From assembly GCA_031271905.1 (NCBI GenBank), contig JAISUT010000028.1, forward strand, positions 1-64,000: 64,000 nucleotides of DNA. Reading direction: 5' to 3'. Each line of letters starts with the position of its first letter. The stretch's first letter is position 1. A model generated the notes under the pieces. It made no database searches. It saw nothing but the letters and a program-made list of their open reading frames with translations, and had not been told where the DNA came from. A program made the position numbers and the translations under genes. Of this stretch, positions 24,347 to 32,750 are shown piece by piece. Source of the stretch: Acidobacteriota bacterium (lineage in GTDB: Bacteria; Acidobacteriota; UBA6911).

Positions 24347-25141
24347 CTAACGCCCGCCCGCCGTTTGCCGCAACGCCTTTTCGATGGCGGCCTCCACGAG
24401 CGGCGCCATCAGCGCGTACCCCTTCTCGTTCGGGTGCAGGCCGTCCATCGAGAAGCCGTCTTTCAAAAAACCCTTGTCGTCCGCGAGGGCGGCGTGGTAG
24501 TCCACGTACTCCGCCCCGATCTCGGCGGCGTATTCCTTCAGCCAGCCGTTGACGCGGAGGATGTCCGCCGGGGGGCGGGCGGCGGTCTGCGGCCAGCGCG
24601 AGTAGTCGCTGACCGGCGTGACCGAGCAGAGGACTATTTTGATGCCGTGCGCCTTCGCCAGCTCCGCCATCGCGCGGAAGTTGTCCTGGATCATCCCCAG
24701 CGTCGTCGGACCGGTGTTGCGCGCGATGTCGTTGGTCCCCGCGAAGATCACCACGGCCGCAGGCCGCAGGCGGATCACGTCGGGGTACATGCGCGCCAGC
24801 ATCTGGGGGGTCGTCTGCCCGCCGATGCCGCGGTTGACGTAGGGCTTGCCGGGGAACGACTGTTCGAGCTTCCACATGTCGGTGATGGAGTCTCCCATGA
24901 ACACCACCCGCCCCCGCTCCGGCGCGGCGGCGAGCAGCTTCTGGTTGTCCTTGTGGTAGCGCCCCAACTGGTTCCAGTCCTGCAACTGGTTCGCCAAGCT
25001 CTGCGCCTGCGAGGGGAGGCAGCAGTTGCCCGGCGGCGGATCGAACTCCCCGGCGATCTGCGCCCTCGCCGCCCCTGCGGTCGCTACGAAGAACGCCGCC
25101 GCGAAAAACAGGCCAAGCACCGTCACCCTCGACACCCGCAT
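24347..25141 (-). CDS. Secreted SGNH/GDSL-type hydrolase
   Basis: The 264-residue protein starts at ATG 25141 behind AAGGAGAT and has a signal peptide (hydrophobic about 8-28). The SGNH blocks are visible: GDSITD (block I, nucleophile Ser), RGIGGQT (block II, Gly), GTNDIARN (block III, Asn) and DGLHPNEKGY (block V, Asp and His). Secreted relatives are esterases or acetyl-hydrolases acting on glycans and other acyl esters. Two cysteines (NCCLP) follow the signal peptide. It sits between moaA and gpsA; the context gives no substrate. Confidence 0.9.
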   Translation of the reverse strand: MRVSRVTVLGLFFAAAFFVATAGAARAQIAGEFDPPPGNCCLPSQAQSLANQLQDWNQLGRYHKDNQKLLAAAPERGRVVFMGDSITDMWKLEQSFPGKPYVNRGIGGQTTPQMLARMYPDVIRLRPAAVVIFAGTNDIARNTGPTTLGMIQDNFRAMAELAKAHGIKIVLCSVTPVSDYSRWPQTAARPPADILRVNGWLKEYAAEIGAEYVDYHAALADDKGFLKDGFSMDGLHPNEKGYALMAPLVEAAIEKALRQTAGGR

Positions 25142-25214
25142 CCCACATCTCCTTTCCAAGCCCCTTCAAGCTCCACCCGTCCGACGATCAGCCGCCGCGA
25201 AAACGGCGCCGGGG

Positions 25215-26285
25215 TCATCCGCCGATGCTGATCATCTCGATCTTGCGGCGCGAGTCGGCGCGATAGCTCCCGGAGTTCATCGCCTCCAGCCGCTCCTCCG
25301 AATAGCGGTCGCGCCGGCTCGTCCACGCCTCGCGGATGACGCTGGCGACCTCCCGGTCGTCCGCGCCGCCGCGCAGCAGCTTTTTCAGATCGACGCCCTT
25401 GTCGGAGAACAGGCAGAGCACCAGCCGCCCGTCGGCGGAGAGGCGCCCCCTCGTGCAACCTGCGCAGAAAGGCTCGGTCACCGAGGCGATGACGCCGATG
25501 TCCCCGCCGCCGTCCTTGAAGCGGTAGTTCACGGCGGGGGCGTTCGGGTCGCTGCGCCCGACCTCCTCCAGCGGGTAGCGTGCGCCTATCCGCTCCAATA
25601 TCTCCCGCTTGGGGACGATCTTCTCCGACTCCCACCGGTTGGCGTTGCCGACGTCCATGTATTCGATGAAGCGCAGCCAGAAGCCGTTGCGACGGGCGAA
25701 CTCGGTCAGGGGCAGGATGTCCTCGTCGTTGACGCCGCGCTGGACTACGCAGTTGACCTTGATCGGCGCGATGCCGAGCCCCTTGGCGGTGAGCAACCCT
25801 TGCAGGACGTTCGCCAAGTCGTCCCGCCTGGTCATGGCGCGGAACTTCTGCGGGTCGATGGTGTCGAGGCTGACGTTGATGCGCCGCACCCCGGAGCGCC
25901 GAAGCGCCGCCGCGTGCTGCCCCAGGAAAGAGGCGTTGGTGGTCAGCGAGAGGTCTTTCAGCCCGAGCCCGTCGAGCTCGGCGAGCCGGCCGACGAGGTC
26001 GCACAGCTTGTGGCGCAACAGCGGCTCGCCCCCCGTGAGCCGTATCTCCTCGACGCCCAGCGAGACGAAGATGCGCGACAGGCGCACGATCTCCTCGAAG
26101 GTCAGTATCTCCCGCCGGTTGATCCACTCGTAACGGTCCAGAGGCATGCAGTAGGCGCAACGGAAGTTGCAACGGTCGGTCACCGAAAGGCGCAGGTCGT
26201 TCAAGGGCCTGCCCAGCGCGTCCTTCAGGCATTCCCGAGCCGTCCCGTGCGAACCTTCCCGCGAAACCTCTCGCCCCGCCACCAT
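25215..26285 (-). CDS. moaA: GTP 3',8-cyclase MoaA (molybdenum cofactor)
   Basis: The 356-residue radical SAM enzyme converts GTP to 3',8-cyclo-7,8-dihydro-GTP, the first step of molybdenum cofactor synthesis. I use ATG 26285, six bases after GGGGAG; longer starts are not family-like. The SAM cluster motif is C39-x3-C43-x2-C46 (CNFRCAYC), then RLTGGEPLLR. The C-terminal cluster is EPFCAGCTRGRL followed by VLCLF. The protein ends in Gly-Gly (MISIGG), as MoaA requires. No moaC gene is visible nearby. moaD and moaE are 12 kb away. Confidence 0.96.
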   Translation of the reverse strand: MVAGREVSREGSHGTARECLKDALGRPLNDLRLSVTDRCNFRCAYCMPLDRYEWINRREILTFEEIVRLSRIFVSLGVEEIRLTGGEPLLRHKLCDLVGRLAELDGLGLKDLSLTTNASFLGQHAAALRRSGVRRINVSLDTIDPQKFRAMTRRDDLANVLQGLLTAKGLGIAPIKVNCVVQRGVNDEDILPLTEFARRNGFWLRFIEYMDVGNANRWESEKIVPKREILERIGARYPLEEVGRSDPNAPAVNYRFKDGGGDIGVIASVTEPFCAGCTRGRLSADGRLVLCLFSDKGVDLKKLLRGGADDREVASVIREAWTSRRDRYSEERLEAMNSGSYRADSRRKIEMISIGG

Positions 26286-26388
26286 CGGAATCTCCCCAGA
26301 AGTGAGGAATGATAGCATGGAGCGCATGTTTTCGCATCCACGGATGCGCGCCTGCGGCACCCGCGCCCGCCCTGTCGGCGGCACGCCG

Positions 26389-28953
26389 CTACAGTTCCGG
26401 CCAGGCGTGCTTGGGGTAGCGGCGCATCAGTTCGCGGCGGATGGCGGGGTAATGGCGCGTCCAGAAGCCTCCGAGGTCTTGGGTCACCTGCACCGCCCGC
26501 TGGTTCGGCGCCAGCAGGTGCACGGTGAGCGGCACCCGGCCGGAGCAGATGCGGGGCGTCTCGCCCATGCCGAAAAAATCCTGTAAGCGGGATTCGATCC
26601 ACGGAGGCCGGTCGGCTTCGTAATGGATGCGCACGGAGCGTTTGGGCGAGAGCGCGACGCGCTCCGGCGCCTCTTTGGCGAGGCGCGCCCGTTGCCGTTC
26701 CGAGAGCATCCCCAGCAGGATCTCGCCCGCCGGCAGCGCCTCGACCTCCGCCAAGCTGCGCTTGTCGCGGCAAAGCCCCCTCACGCCCGCCCGGATGTCC
26801 CCGTCGCCCGCCTCCGGCCACCCCTCCCCGGGAAACGTCCGCGCCAAGAGCGCCAGCCTGCGCCGCAACGCCTCCAAGGCCCCGTAGCCGGACAGTTGTT
26901 CGACGCCGCGCGCCAGGAGCGCGTCCGCCAAGACGCGCGACGTCTCCTCGGAACAAGGGGCGGGGCGCACGGCTTCCTCCAGCACCAACCCCTCGTACAG
27001 GGTGCGCCGCGACTCCTCGACCCTTTTCGCCGCATCGTTCCAAAGCGTCTGGACGACATCGACGACCTTCTCGGGGAACATCTCCGCGAGCCATTCGACC
27101 TCTATCGCCGAAGCCAGGCGGATCAATCCCCCATCCTTCTTCTCCTCCGCGTCCGCCGCGACTAGGAACATCGCCCCGTGCACGACGCTGGACGGGGCGA
27201 GCCGCGCCGCCCCCCCGTTTGACAGCAACACCTCCCCGTCCCCCTTCTTGCGACGGCGGGCGACGCGGTCGGGGAACGCCGCCAAGACCGCCATGCCCAG
27301 GGCCTCGCCCCTGTCCTCGTCCGTCAGGCGCACCCCGCCCCCGCCCCCGTCCTTGCCGGGGGAAAGCCGGGTCAACTGCCGGTGCGCCTGACGCACGGCG
27401 TGGACCGCCCCGGGATCGAGACCGAGGGAGCGCAACCGCTCCGGGTGAAAGCCCGCCGCCTCCGCCTCGCGGAAGAGATCCGCCAGCTCCAGCAGGTCGG
27501 AGCGTCCCGAGGAGCGCCGCGCGCCGCCGCAGGCGCCAGCGTCCGCCCGGGAGACGGTCGCGCGCGCGTCCAGCCGGATGTCCCTCTCGGAGAGCAGCGC
27601 GGCGGCGAGGACGCTCTCTTCAAACACCCCCGCCGCCGCCCCATCCAGGATCAGGCGGGAGACGCGGGGGTGCGTCGGCAGGGAGGACATGCGCCGTCCG
27701 GCCGCAGTGAGGCCGCCCGCGCCATCCACCGCGCCGAGCCTCTGGAGCAACCCGTCCGCCGCAGCGATGGCGGCGTCGGAGGGGCGTTCGAACCAATCGA
27801 AGGCGGCGAGGTCGCCACACCCTGCGCCGTGCAGCAGCAGCGCGGTCTCCGCGAGGTCGGCGCGCAGTATCTCCGGCGTCTCCCTCGGAGGGCGCGCGTT
27901 GTAGTCGGCGCGCGAATAGAGCCGCAGGACGACGCCCGCTTGCGTGCGCCCCGCCCGCCCCGCCCGCTGCGCCGCCGCCGCCTTGCTGATCTTCGCCGTC
28001 TGGAGCGTCGGCAAGCCGCTCCATGCCGAGTGTCCGGCGCGGCGGCAGAGGCCGCTGTCGATGACGGCGGCTATGCCCGGAATCGTCACGGAGGACTCCG
28101 CCACGTTGGTCGAGAGGATCACCTTGACCTTGTCCGAGGGCGCCAGGGCCCGGCGCTGCACGGCGGCGGGCAGGTCGCCGTGCAGCGGGACGACCTCGAG
28201 CCCCGCCCCTTGCGCGACGGGCAGCAACGCCTCCGCCGCGCGGCGTATCTCCGCCGCCCCCGGGAGGAACACGAGGACGTCCCCCCGCGTCCCGGAGCGG
28301 AGGATGCCGAGCACGGCGCCGCGCACCTTCTCGTGGAGGGGGCGGTTGTCGGGCTTCTCCTCGTATGCGACGGAGATGCCGTAAAGCGGCTCGTCGAGGG
28401 CGACGACCGGCGCGCCGCCCAGATATGCCGCGACCGGCGCCGCGTCCAGCGTCGCCGACATCACCAGCACCTTCAGCCCCGGGTCGGCGCGCCGCGCCCG
28501 TTTGGCGAGAGCCAGCGCCAGATCCGTGTCGATGTGCCTTTCGTGGAACTCGTCCAAGATGATCACGGAGGCGCCGCCCGACCCGCTGCGCCGGGGTGCG
28601 GCGCCCGCGAGCCGCCTCGCCAAGATGGCTTCGGTCAGGAAGCGGATGCGGGTTCCGGGGCCGCCGACGTTCTCGAAGCGGATGGAGTACCCCACCGTCT
28701 GGCCGAGGGGTTCGCCCAGCTCCTCGGCGACCCGAGCCGCCGCGAGGCGCACCGCCAGCCGGCGCGGCTCCAGCACCAGTATCTCGCCAGCCTTGCCGGC
28801 GGCGGCGAACCCCGCGTCGAGGAGCGCGCGCGGGACGCGCGTCGTCTTCCCCGTCCCCGGCGGCGCGGTCAAGACCAGCGTCCCGGCGCGGTCGAGCGTC
28901 TCCACGATTCCCTTGAGGTGCGCGTCGATGGGGAGGGGGGCGAGTCTTTCCAT
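26389..28953 (-). CDS. hrpB: ATP-dependent helicase HrpB (DEAH-box)
   Basis: The 854-residue helicase starts at ATG 28953. It has Walker A APPGTGKTTRVP, the DEFH box (VIILDEFHERHIDTDLAL), motif III SATL and the motif VI-like QRAGRAGRTQAG. The C-terminal HrpB-specific region ends GGFWTRHYPAIRRELMRRYP KHAW (written with a break). The length is normal for HrpB (about 800-850). Its cellular role in most bacteria is undefined. It is the first gene of a block leading into moaA (103 bases downstream). Confidence 0.95.
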   Translation of the reverse strand: MERLAPLPIDAHLKGIVETLDRAGTLVLTAPPGTGKTTRVPRALLDAGFAAAGKAGEILVLEPRRLAVRLAAARVAEELGEPLGQTVGYSIRFENVGGPGTRIRFLTEAILARRLAGAAPRRSGSGGASVIILDEFHERHIDTDLALALAKRARRADPGLKVLVMSATLDAAPVAAYLGGAPVVALDEPLYGISVAYEEKPDNRPLHEKVRGAVLGILRSGTRGDVLVFLPGAAEIRRAAEALLPVAQGAGLEVVPLHGDLPAAVQRRALAPSDKVKVILSTNVAESSVTIPGIAAVIDSGLCRRAGHSAWSGLPTLQTAKISKAAAAQRAGRAGRTQAGVVLRLYSRADYNARPPRETPEILRADLAETALLLHGAGCGDLAAFDWFERPSDAAIAAADGLLQRLGAVDGAGGLTAAGRRMSSLPTHPRVSRLILDGAAAGVFEESVLAAALLSERDIRLDARATVSRADAGACGGARRSSGRSDLLELADLFREAEAAGFHPERLRSLGLDPGAVHAVRQAHRQLTRLSPGKDGGGGGVRLTDEDRGEALGMAVLAAFPDRVARRRKKGDGEVLLSNGGAARLAPSSVVHGAMFLVAADAEEKKDGGLIRLASAIEVEWLAEMFPEKVVDVVQTLWNDAAKRVEESRRTLYEGLVLEEAVRPAPCSEETSRVLADALLARGVEQLSGYGALEALRRRLALLARTFPGEGWPEAGDGDIRAGVRGLCRDKRSLAEVEALPAGEILLGMLSERQRARLAKEAPERVALSPKRSVRIHYEADRPPWIESRLQDFFGMGETPRICSGRVPLTVHLLAPNQRAVQVTQDLGGFWTRHYPAIRRELMRRYPKHAWPEL

Positions 28954-29076
28954 CAAGCTTCCGTGGCTCCACGAAACCCAGCCGCCGCCGGCGCATCGGC
29001 GTTGGCGGCGCGAACGTCCCTGAACCAGGCCTCCGTGGGTCGTTATTGCGGCGCGAAGCGCCTTGGGGCGCGGCGG

Positions 29077-29694
29077 CTAACGCAGCCGGTCGCTGACGCC
29101 GCGCCAAGAGCCCGGCTTGGCGCAGGCGGGGTCCTGGCACCTGAGGATGTTGGCGTACTCCGTCGCCTCGCTGCGCAACGCGCCTTCGCCGCAGGCGGAG
29201 CATCGCAGCCCCAGCGCGTCCGCGAGCCGTTGCAGAAGCCCGGCGTCGATGCGCAGGCTCGCGCCGCACCGGCGGCAGAGCGCGACGATCCCTTCCTGGG
29301 TGAGCGCGAGTCGCAACGCTCCGCCGCATCCGGGGCAGGTCGCGGAACGCAACTCCGGCTCCAGGCGTTCCAGCTCTTCAAACAAGGGGTTCGCAGGCGC
29401 GGCGCCTTCCGCCGGGACGCCGTCGCCAGCCGCCTGAGGCGCCCGCGCCGACCCCTCCGGCAAGGCGCATCCGTCCGGCGAGGGCGCCGGGGGCGCGGTT
29501 GCGGCGGGCGACGGGACGGGAAAGCCCGAGTCCGCCTCCTCCATGTCGTCCAGCGGGATGACCGCGCGGACGCTGTCGCCCCGGGCGAGCTCCAGCTCGT
29601 ACTCCTCGCCCTCGAACGTCTTCAGGCGCAGGCGCACCGCGTCGGCGGCGGTCTCCAACACCTCGAACCAGTCGATGGGGCCTTTGACTTGCAT
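29077..29694 (-). CDS. Hypothetical protein with C-terminal zinc ribbons
   Basis: The 205-residue protein starts at ATG 29694. The N-terminal 45 residues (MQVKGPIDWFEVLE, RLKTFEGEEYELELARGD) look like a small beta fold. A Pro/Ala-rich linker follows (about 55-100). The C-terminal half has CPGCGG with CRRCG, and CSACGEG with CQDPAC, two treble-clef or ribbon-like zinc sites. No enzyme motif is visible. Such proteins often bind nucleic acid or partner proteins. It lies 123 bases upstream of hrpB on the same strand; that gap contains a GGCGC-rich hairpin. Confidence 0.6.
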   Translation of the reverse strand: MQVKGPIDWFEVLETAADAVRLRLKTFEGEEYELELARGDSVRAVIPLDDMEEADSGFPVPSPAATAPPAPSPDGCALPEGSARAPQAAGDGVPAEGAAPANPLFEELERLEPELRSATCPGCGGALRLALTQEGIVALCRRCGASLRIDAGLLQRLADALGLRCSACGEGALRSEATEYANILRCQDPACAKPGSWRGVSDRLR

Positions 29695-29749
29695 ACGGTT
29701 CCCGGCGGGGAGAAGGCGAGCCCGGCGGGCCCCGCCCTCGCCCCGTTAG

Positions 29750-29793
29750 GATGCGGGAGCGAGCCCCCGCATCGGAAAGCGGCTGCGAGCCGC
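29750..29793 (-). terminator. Two consecutive hairpins after the NTF2-like gene
   Basis: GATGCGGG (29750-29757) pairs with CCCGCATC (29766-29773), and GCGGCT (29779-29784) pairs with AGCCGC (29788-29793). Both lie just past the stop of the minus-strand gene at 29805. They probably end or stabilise that transcript. No U-run is present, so the termination role is inferred. Confidence 0.45.
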
Positions 29794-29804
29794 GTCAAAA
29801 CGGA

Positions 29805-30809
29805 CTAGCGGATGCTCTGGCGCTCCTCGGACATCCCCTGCTCGTAGGTGCTCCAGCCGGAGTTCATCCCGTAAGGACAGCGGTGGAACACCGCCTCGAT
29901 GCGGCGGATGTTCTCCCCTTCGATCTTGAACAGTTCGGCGATCTGCCAAGTCCAGTTGATCTGGACGTGGTCGAAGAAGCCGAAGGCGAAGGCGATGCCC
30001 TTCTCGCGGTCGATGGCGACGAAGCGGCGGTCGCGGATGCGGGTCACGATGCCTTCCAGTCCGTGCTCGAACTGCTGCTTGCACGCCTTGGGGATCAGCT
30101 TGCCCTCTTTGTCGAGGCCGCACGCCATCATGCCGTTTTCGAAGCGCACCGCGTCGTCGGTGAAGGGGTAGTAGCCCTTGCCGTCATTGCGTTGCAGGCC
30201 GTCGAAATAGTAGTTGCCGATGCGCACCAGGTCTTCGCGGGTGTGACGCTGCGCCTCGGGGATGGACTCGGTGAACATCTTGTGCGGCGCGCCCATCTTC
30301 TCGACGGCCTCGCCGGTCGCGGGGAAGGCGTTGGGCGCGGGGGCGGCGCCGGTCAGGCTCTGCTCCGGGCGGATGGCGAGCTGCTCGGCCTCGGTGATGA
30401 GCCCGCCCACGATCTTCAGGCGGATGGCGACGGCGACGGTCGTGGGCGCGGCGGGTTTCGCCCCCGGCGCGGCGGCGGCGTTGCCGCCTTCCTTGACGGT
30501 GCCGATGAAGGCGACCTGCTGGGTCTCGACGTCGGGGATGTAGAACTTGTAAGTCCCCTTGCCCGACATGCCGTACCACAGCCCTTCGTTCCCGAGCGGC
30601 AGCTCGACGCCGTTCTCCGTGAACCGGACGTCTTTATGGAACAGCGCGGGATCGACCTTGTGCGCCTGCATGGCGTCCAGGTACTTGTCGATGTAGCCTT
30701 CCAGGCACGCCCGGTCGCAGGCCGGTTTGACTGCGGGCGGCTGAGCCAGCGCGACAGACGTTAGCGCCAGCGCCATGAAAACCCCGAGAGCAATCAGTTT
30801 CGTTCGCAT
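29805..30809 (-). CDS. Secreted NTF2/SnoaL-like protein
   Basis: The 334-residue protein starts at ATG 30809, six bases after GGAGG, with a signal peptide ending near ALAQ. Two similar halves are visible. The first (about 30-145) has YIDKYLDAMQAHKVDPALFH and RFTENGVELPLG. The second (about 190-330) has YYFDGLQRNDGKGYYPFTDD and VRFENGMMACG. Both follow the 'helix-Y...A...H.d..a..p....v.f.eNG' pattern of NTF2-like folds. Related secreted proteins are uncharacterised. Paired cysteines (CDRAC, CGLDKEGKLIPKAC) may form disulfides. The upstream 160-base gap (30810-30969) contains a GACCGCCCGG tandem and no gene. Confidence 0.65.
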   Translation of the reverse strand: MRTKLIALGVFMALALTSVALAQPPAVKPACDRACLEGYIDKYLDAMQAHKVDPALFHKDVRFTENGVELPLGNEGLWYGMSGKGTYKFYIPDVETQQVAFIGTVKEGGNAAAAPGAKPAAPTTVAVAIRLKIVGGLITEAEQLAIRPEQSLTGAAPAPNAFPATGEAVEKMGAPHKMFTESIPEAQRHTREDLVRIGNYYFDGLQRNDGKGYYPFTDDAVRFENGMMACGLDKEGKLIPKACKQQFEHGLEGIVTRIRDRRFVAIDREKGIAFAFGFFDHVQINWTWQIAELFKIEGENIRRIEAVFHRCPYGMNSGWSTYEQGMSEERQSIR

Positions 30810-30969
30810 CACATTCCTCCCCGATGGATAGAAAATCCAGCATCATCGACAGTGCAAAGCCTGTGGATGAAGAACGCGCCCATCATACCCACCTTGCCGC
30901 GTCCGCGCAACAAATTACGACACCGCCCGGGACCGCCCGGGACCGCCCCGAAGTGCCCGGCCGCCGTCC

Positions 30970-32580
30970 CTACGCTTCGCGTCGGGCGGGCGGGGTGTGC
31001 GTGAGCGCGACCTCCCCGTGGTGGCGCTCGAGGAAATGCTCCATGCTCCACTCGCTGGTGAACAGGAGCACGCGGCGGCCGGTCTCGTCGTAGGCGACGG
31101 CGGCCTCATACGGCAGCAGCTCGGCGAGCGCGCCGTCGTCCAGCTCCGACTCCGCCCAGCGCAGCACCTTCCACGGCATGTTGTCGATGCCCGCCTCCGC
31201 GCCATACTCGCTTTTCAGGCGGTGCAGCAGCACGTCGAACTGCAAAAGGCCCACCGCGCCGAGCAGGGTCTTGTTCTGGTGCGCGGGCGAGGGGACGCGG
31301 AACGCCTGGATGATGTTCTCCGACAGCAACTGCTCCAGCCCCTTGCGGAACGGCTTGTAGTTCGCGGGCGAGGGGTTGGTTATAAAGCCGAAGTGCTCGG
31401 GGGCGAAGCGCGGTATCTCGTCGAAGACCAGCCCCGGGTCGCCGCTCAACGTGTCGCCCACGCGCAGGTCTTGCCGCGTGACCAGGCCCACGATGTCCCC
31501 CGGCCACGCCTCGTCCACGATCTCGCGACTCTGCCCGAAGTGGGTGTGCGAGTCCGACAGGCGTATCCTCTTGCCGGTGCGCGAGACGTACGCCTGCATG
31601 TCGCGCTCGAACTTGCCGGAGCAGACGCGCACGAAGGCGATGCGGTCGCGGTGCAGGGGGTTCATGTTGGTCTGGATCTTGAAGACGAAGCCGGAGAACT
31701 CCGATGCGTCCATCGGCACGACGCCTCGGTTGGAGCGGCGCGGCACGGGCGGCGACGAATGCTCGGCGAAGCCGTCCAGCAGCAAGTCCACGCCGAAGTT
31801 GTTGACCGCGCTGCCGAAGTAGACCGGTATCGACCTCCCCTCCAGCACCGCCGCAGGGTCCAGCGCCCCCTGCACCGCGTCGAGTATCTGCAGCTCCTCG
31901 ACCGCCTGCTCATACGCCTTGCCGTGGAGCTCGCCGGCGAGCGAGGGGTCGGAGAAGTCGCGCACCGAGACCGGCGCCTTGTACGCGCCGCCCGAGACCC
32001 GCTCGTAGAGGTGCGCCTCTTTTTTCATACGGTCGTAGACGCCCCGGAAATCGACGCCGTCGCCCAAGGGCCAATTGACCGGGCAGGCGCCGATCCCCAG
32101 CACCGTCTCCACCTCGTCGACAAGCTCCAGCGGCGCCTTGCCCGGGCGGTCGAGCTTGTTCATGAAGGCGAAGATGGGGATGCCCCGGTCGCGGCAGATC
32201 TCGAACAGCTTGCGCGTCTGGCTCTCGATCCCCTTGGCGGCGTCGATGACCATCACCACGCTGTCCACCGCCATCAGGACGCGGTAGGTGTCCTCGGAGA
32301 AGTCCCTGTGGCCGGGGGTGTCCAGCAGGTTCATGCGCCAGTCCCGGTAGTCGAACTGCAAGAGGGTGGAGCTGACCGAGATGCCGCGCTGCTTCTCCAG
32401 CTCCATCCAGTCCGAAGCCGTCTCCCGCTGCTTCTTGCGCGCGGTGACCGACCCGGCCAGTTGCAGCGCGCCGCCGTAGAGCAGGAACTTCTCCGTCAGC
32501 GTGGTCTTGCCCGCGTCCGGGTGCGAGATGATCGCAAACGTCCGCCTCTTCCGTATCTCGTCGTTGCCCGTGTAGCCCAT
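30970..32580 (-). CDS. prfC: Peptide chain release factor 3 PrfC
   Basis: The 536-residue translational GTPase recycles RF1/RF2 from terminated ribosomes. I start it at ATG 32580 (MGYTGNDEIRKRRTFAIISH), with GGGGGAAG upstream; an ATG seven codons earlier is possible. G motifs: SHPDAGKTT (G1), DTPGHRDF (G3), FMNKLDR (G4). The RF3-specific WMELEKQRGISVSSTLLQFD and GVVPMDASEFSGFVFKIQTN are present. The frame stays open far upstream into lhr, but that extension is antisense-like noise. It is adjacent to lhr, same strand. Confidence 0.96.
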   Translation of the reverse strand: MGYTGNDEIRKRRTFAIISHPDAGKTTLTEKFLLYGGALQLAGSVTARKKQRETASDWMELEKQRGISVSSTLLQFDYRDWRMNLLDTPGHRDFSEDTYRVLMAVDSVVMVIDAAKGIESQTRKLFEICRDRGIPIFAFMNKLDRPGKAPLELVDEVETVLGIGACPVNWPLGDGVDFRGVYDRMKKEAHLYERVSGGAYKAPVSVRDFSDPSLAGELHGKAYEQAVEELQILDAVQGALDPAAVLEGRSIPVYFGSAVNNFGVDLLLDGFAEHSSPPVPRRSNRGVVPMDASEFSGFVFKIQTNMNPLHRDRIAFVRVCSGKFERDMQAYVSRTGKRIRLSDSHTHFGQSREIVDEAWPGDIVGLVTRQDLRVGDTLSGDPGLVFDEIPRFAPEHFGFITNPSPANYKPFRKGLEQLLSENIIQAFRVPSPAHQNKTLLGAVGLLQFDVLLHRLKSEYGAEAGIDNMPWKVLRWAESELDDGALAELLPYEAAVAYDETGRRVLLFTSEWSMEHFLERHHGEVALTHTPPARREA

Positions 32581-32750
32581 GAACGTCCCAACTTCCCCCA
32601 TGCCCGCAGTCCACGCCCGCGTCCCGCGCCCAACCGCAGGATGGCTGGGCGGATGAAACGCAACGTATATTAACAGCCCCCGCCGAAAGGAAAAGGCTTG
32701 AATATGCCGCATGCGCCCCGACCGCCACGCGGGGACGGGGCGCCGAGCCG

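Noticed and set aside
26286-26388. A molybdenum-cofactor riboswitch before moaA
   Set aside because: The 103-base gap to hrpB is too short and I see no Moco-type stem arrangement.
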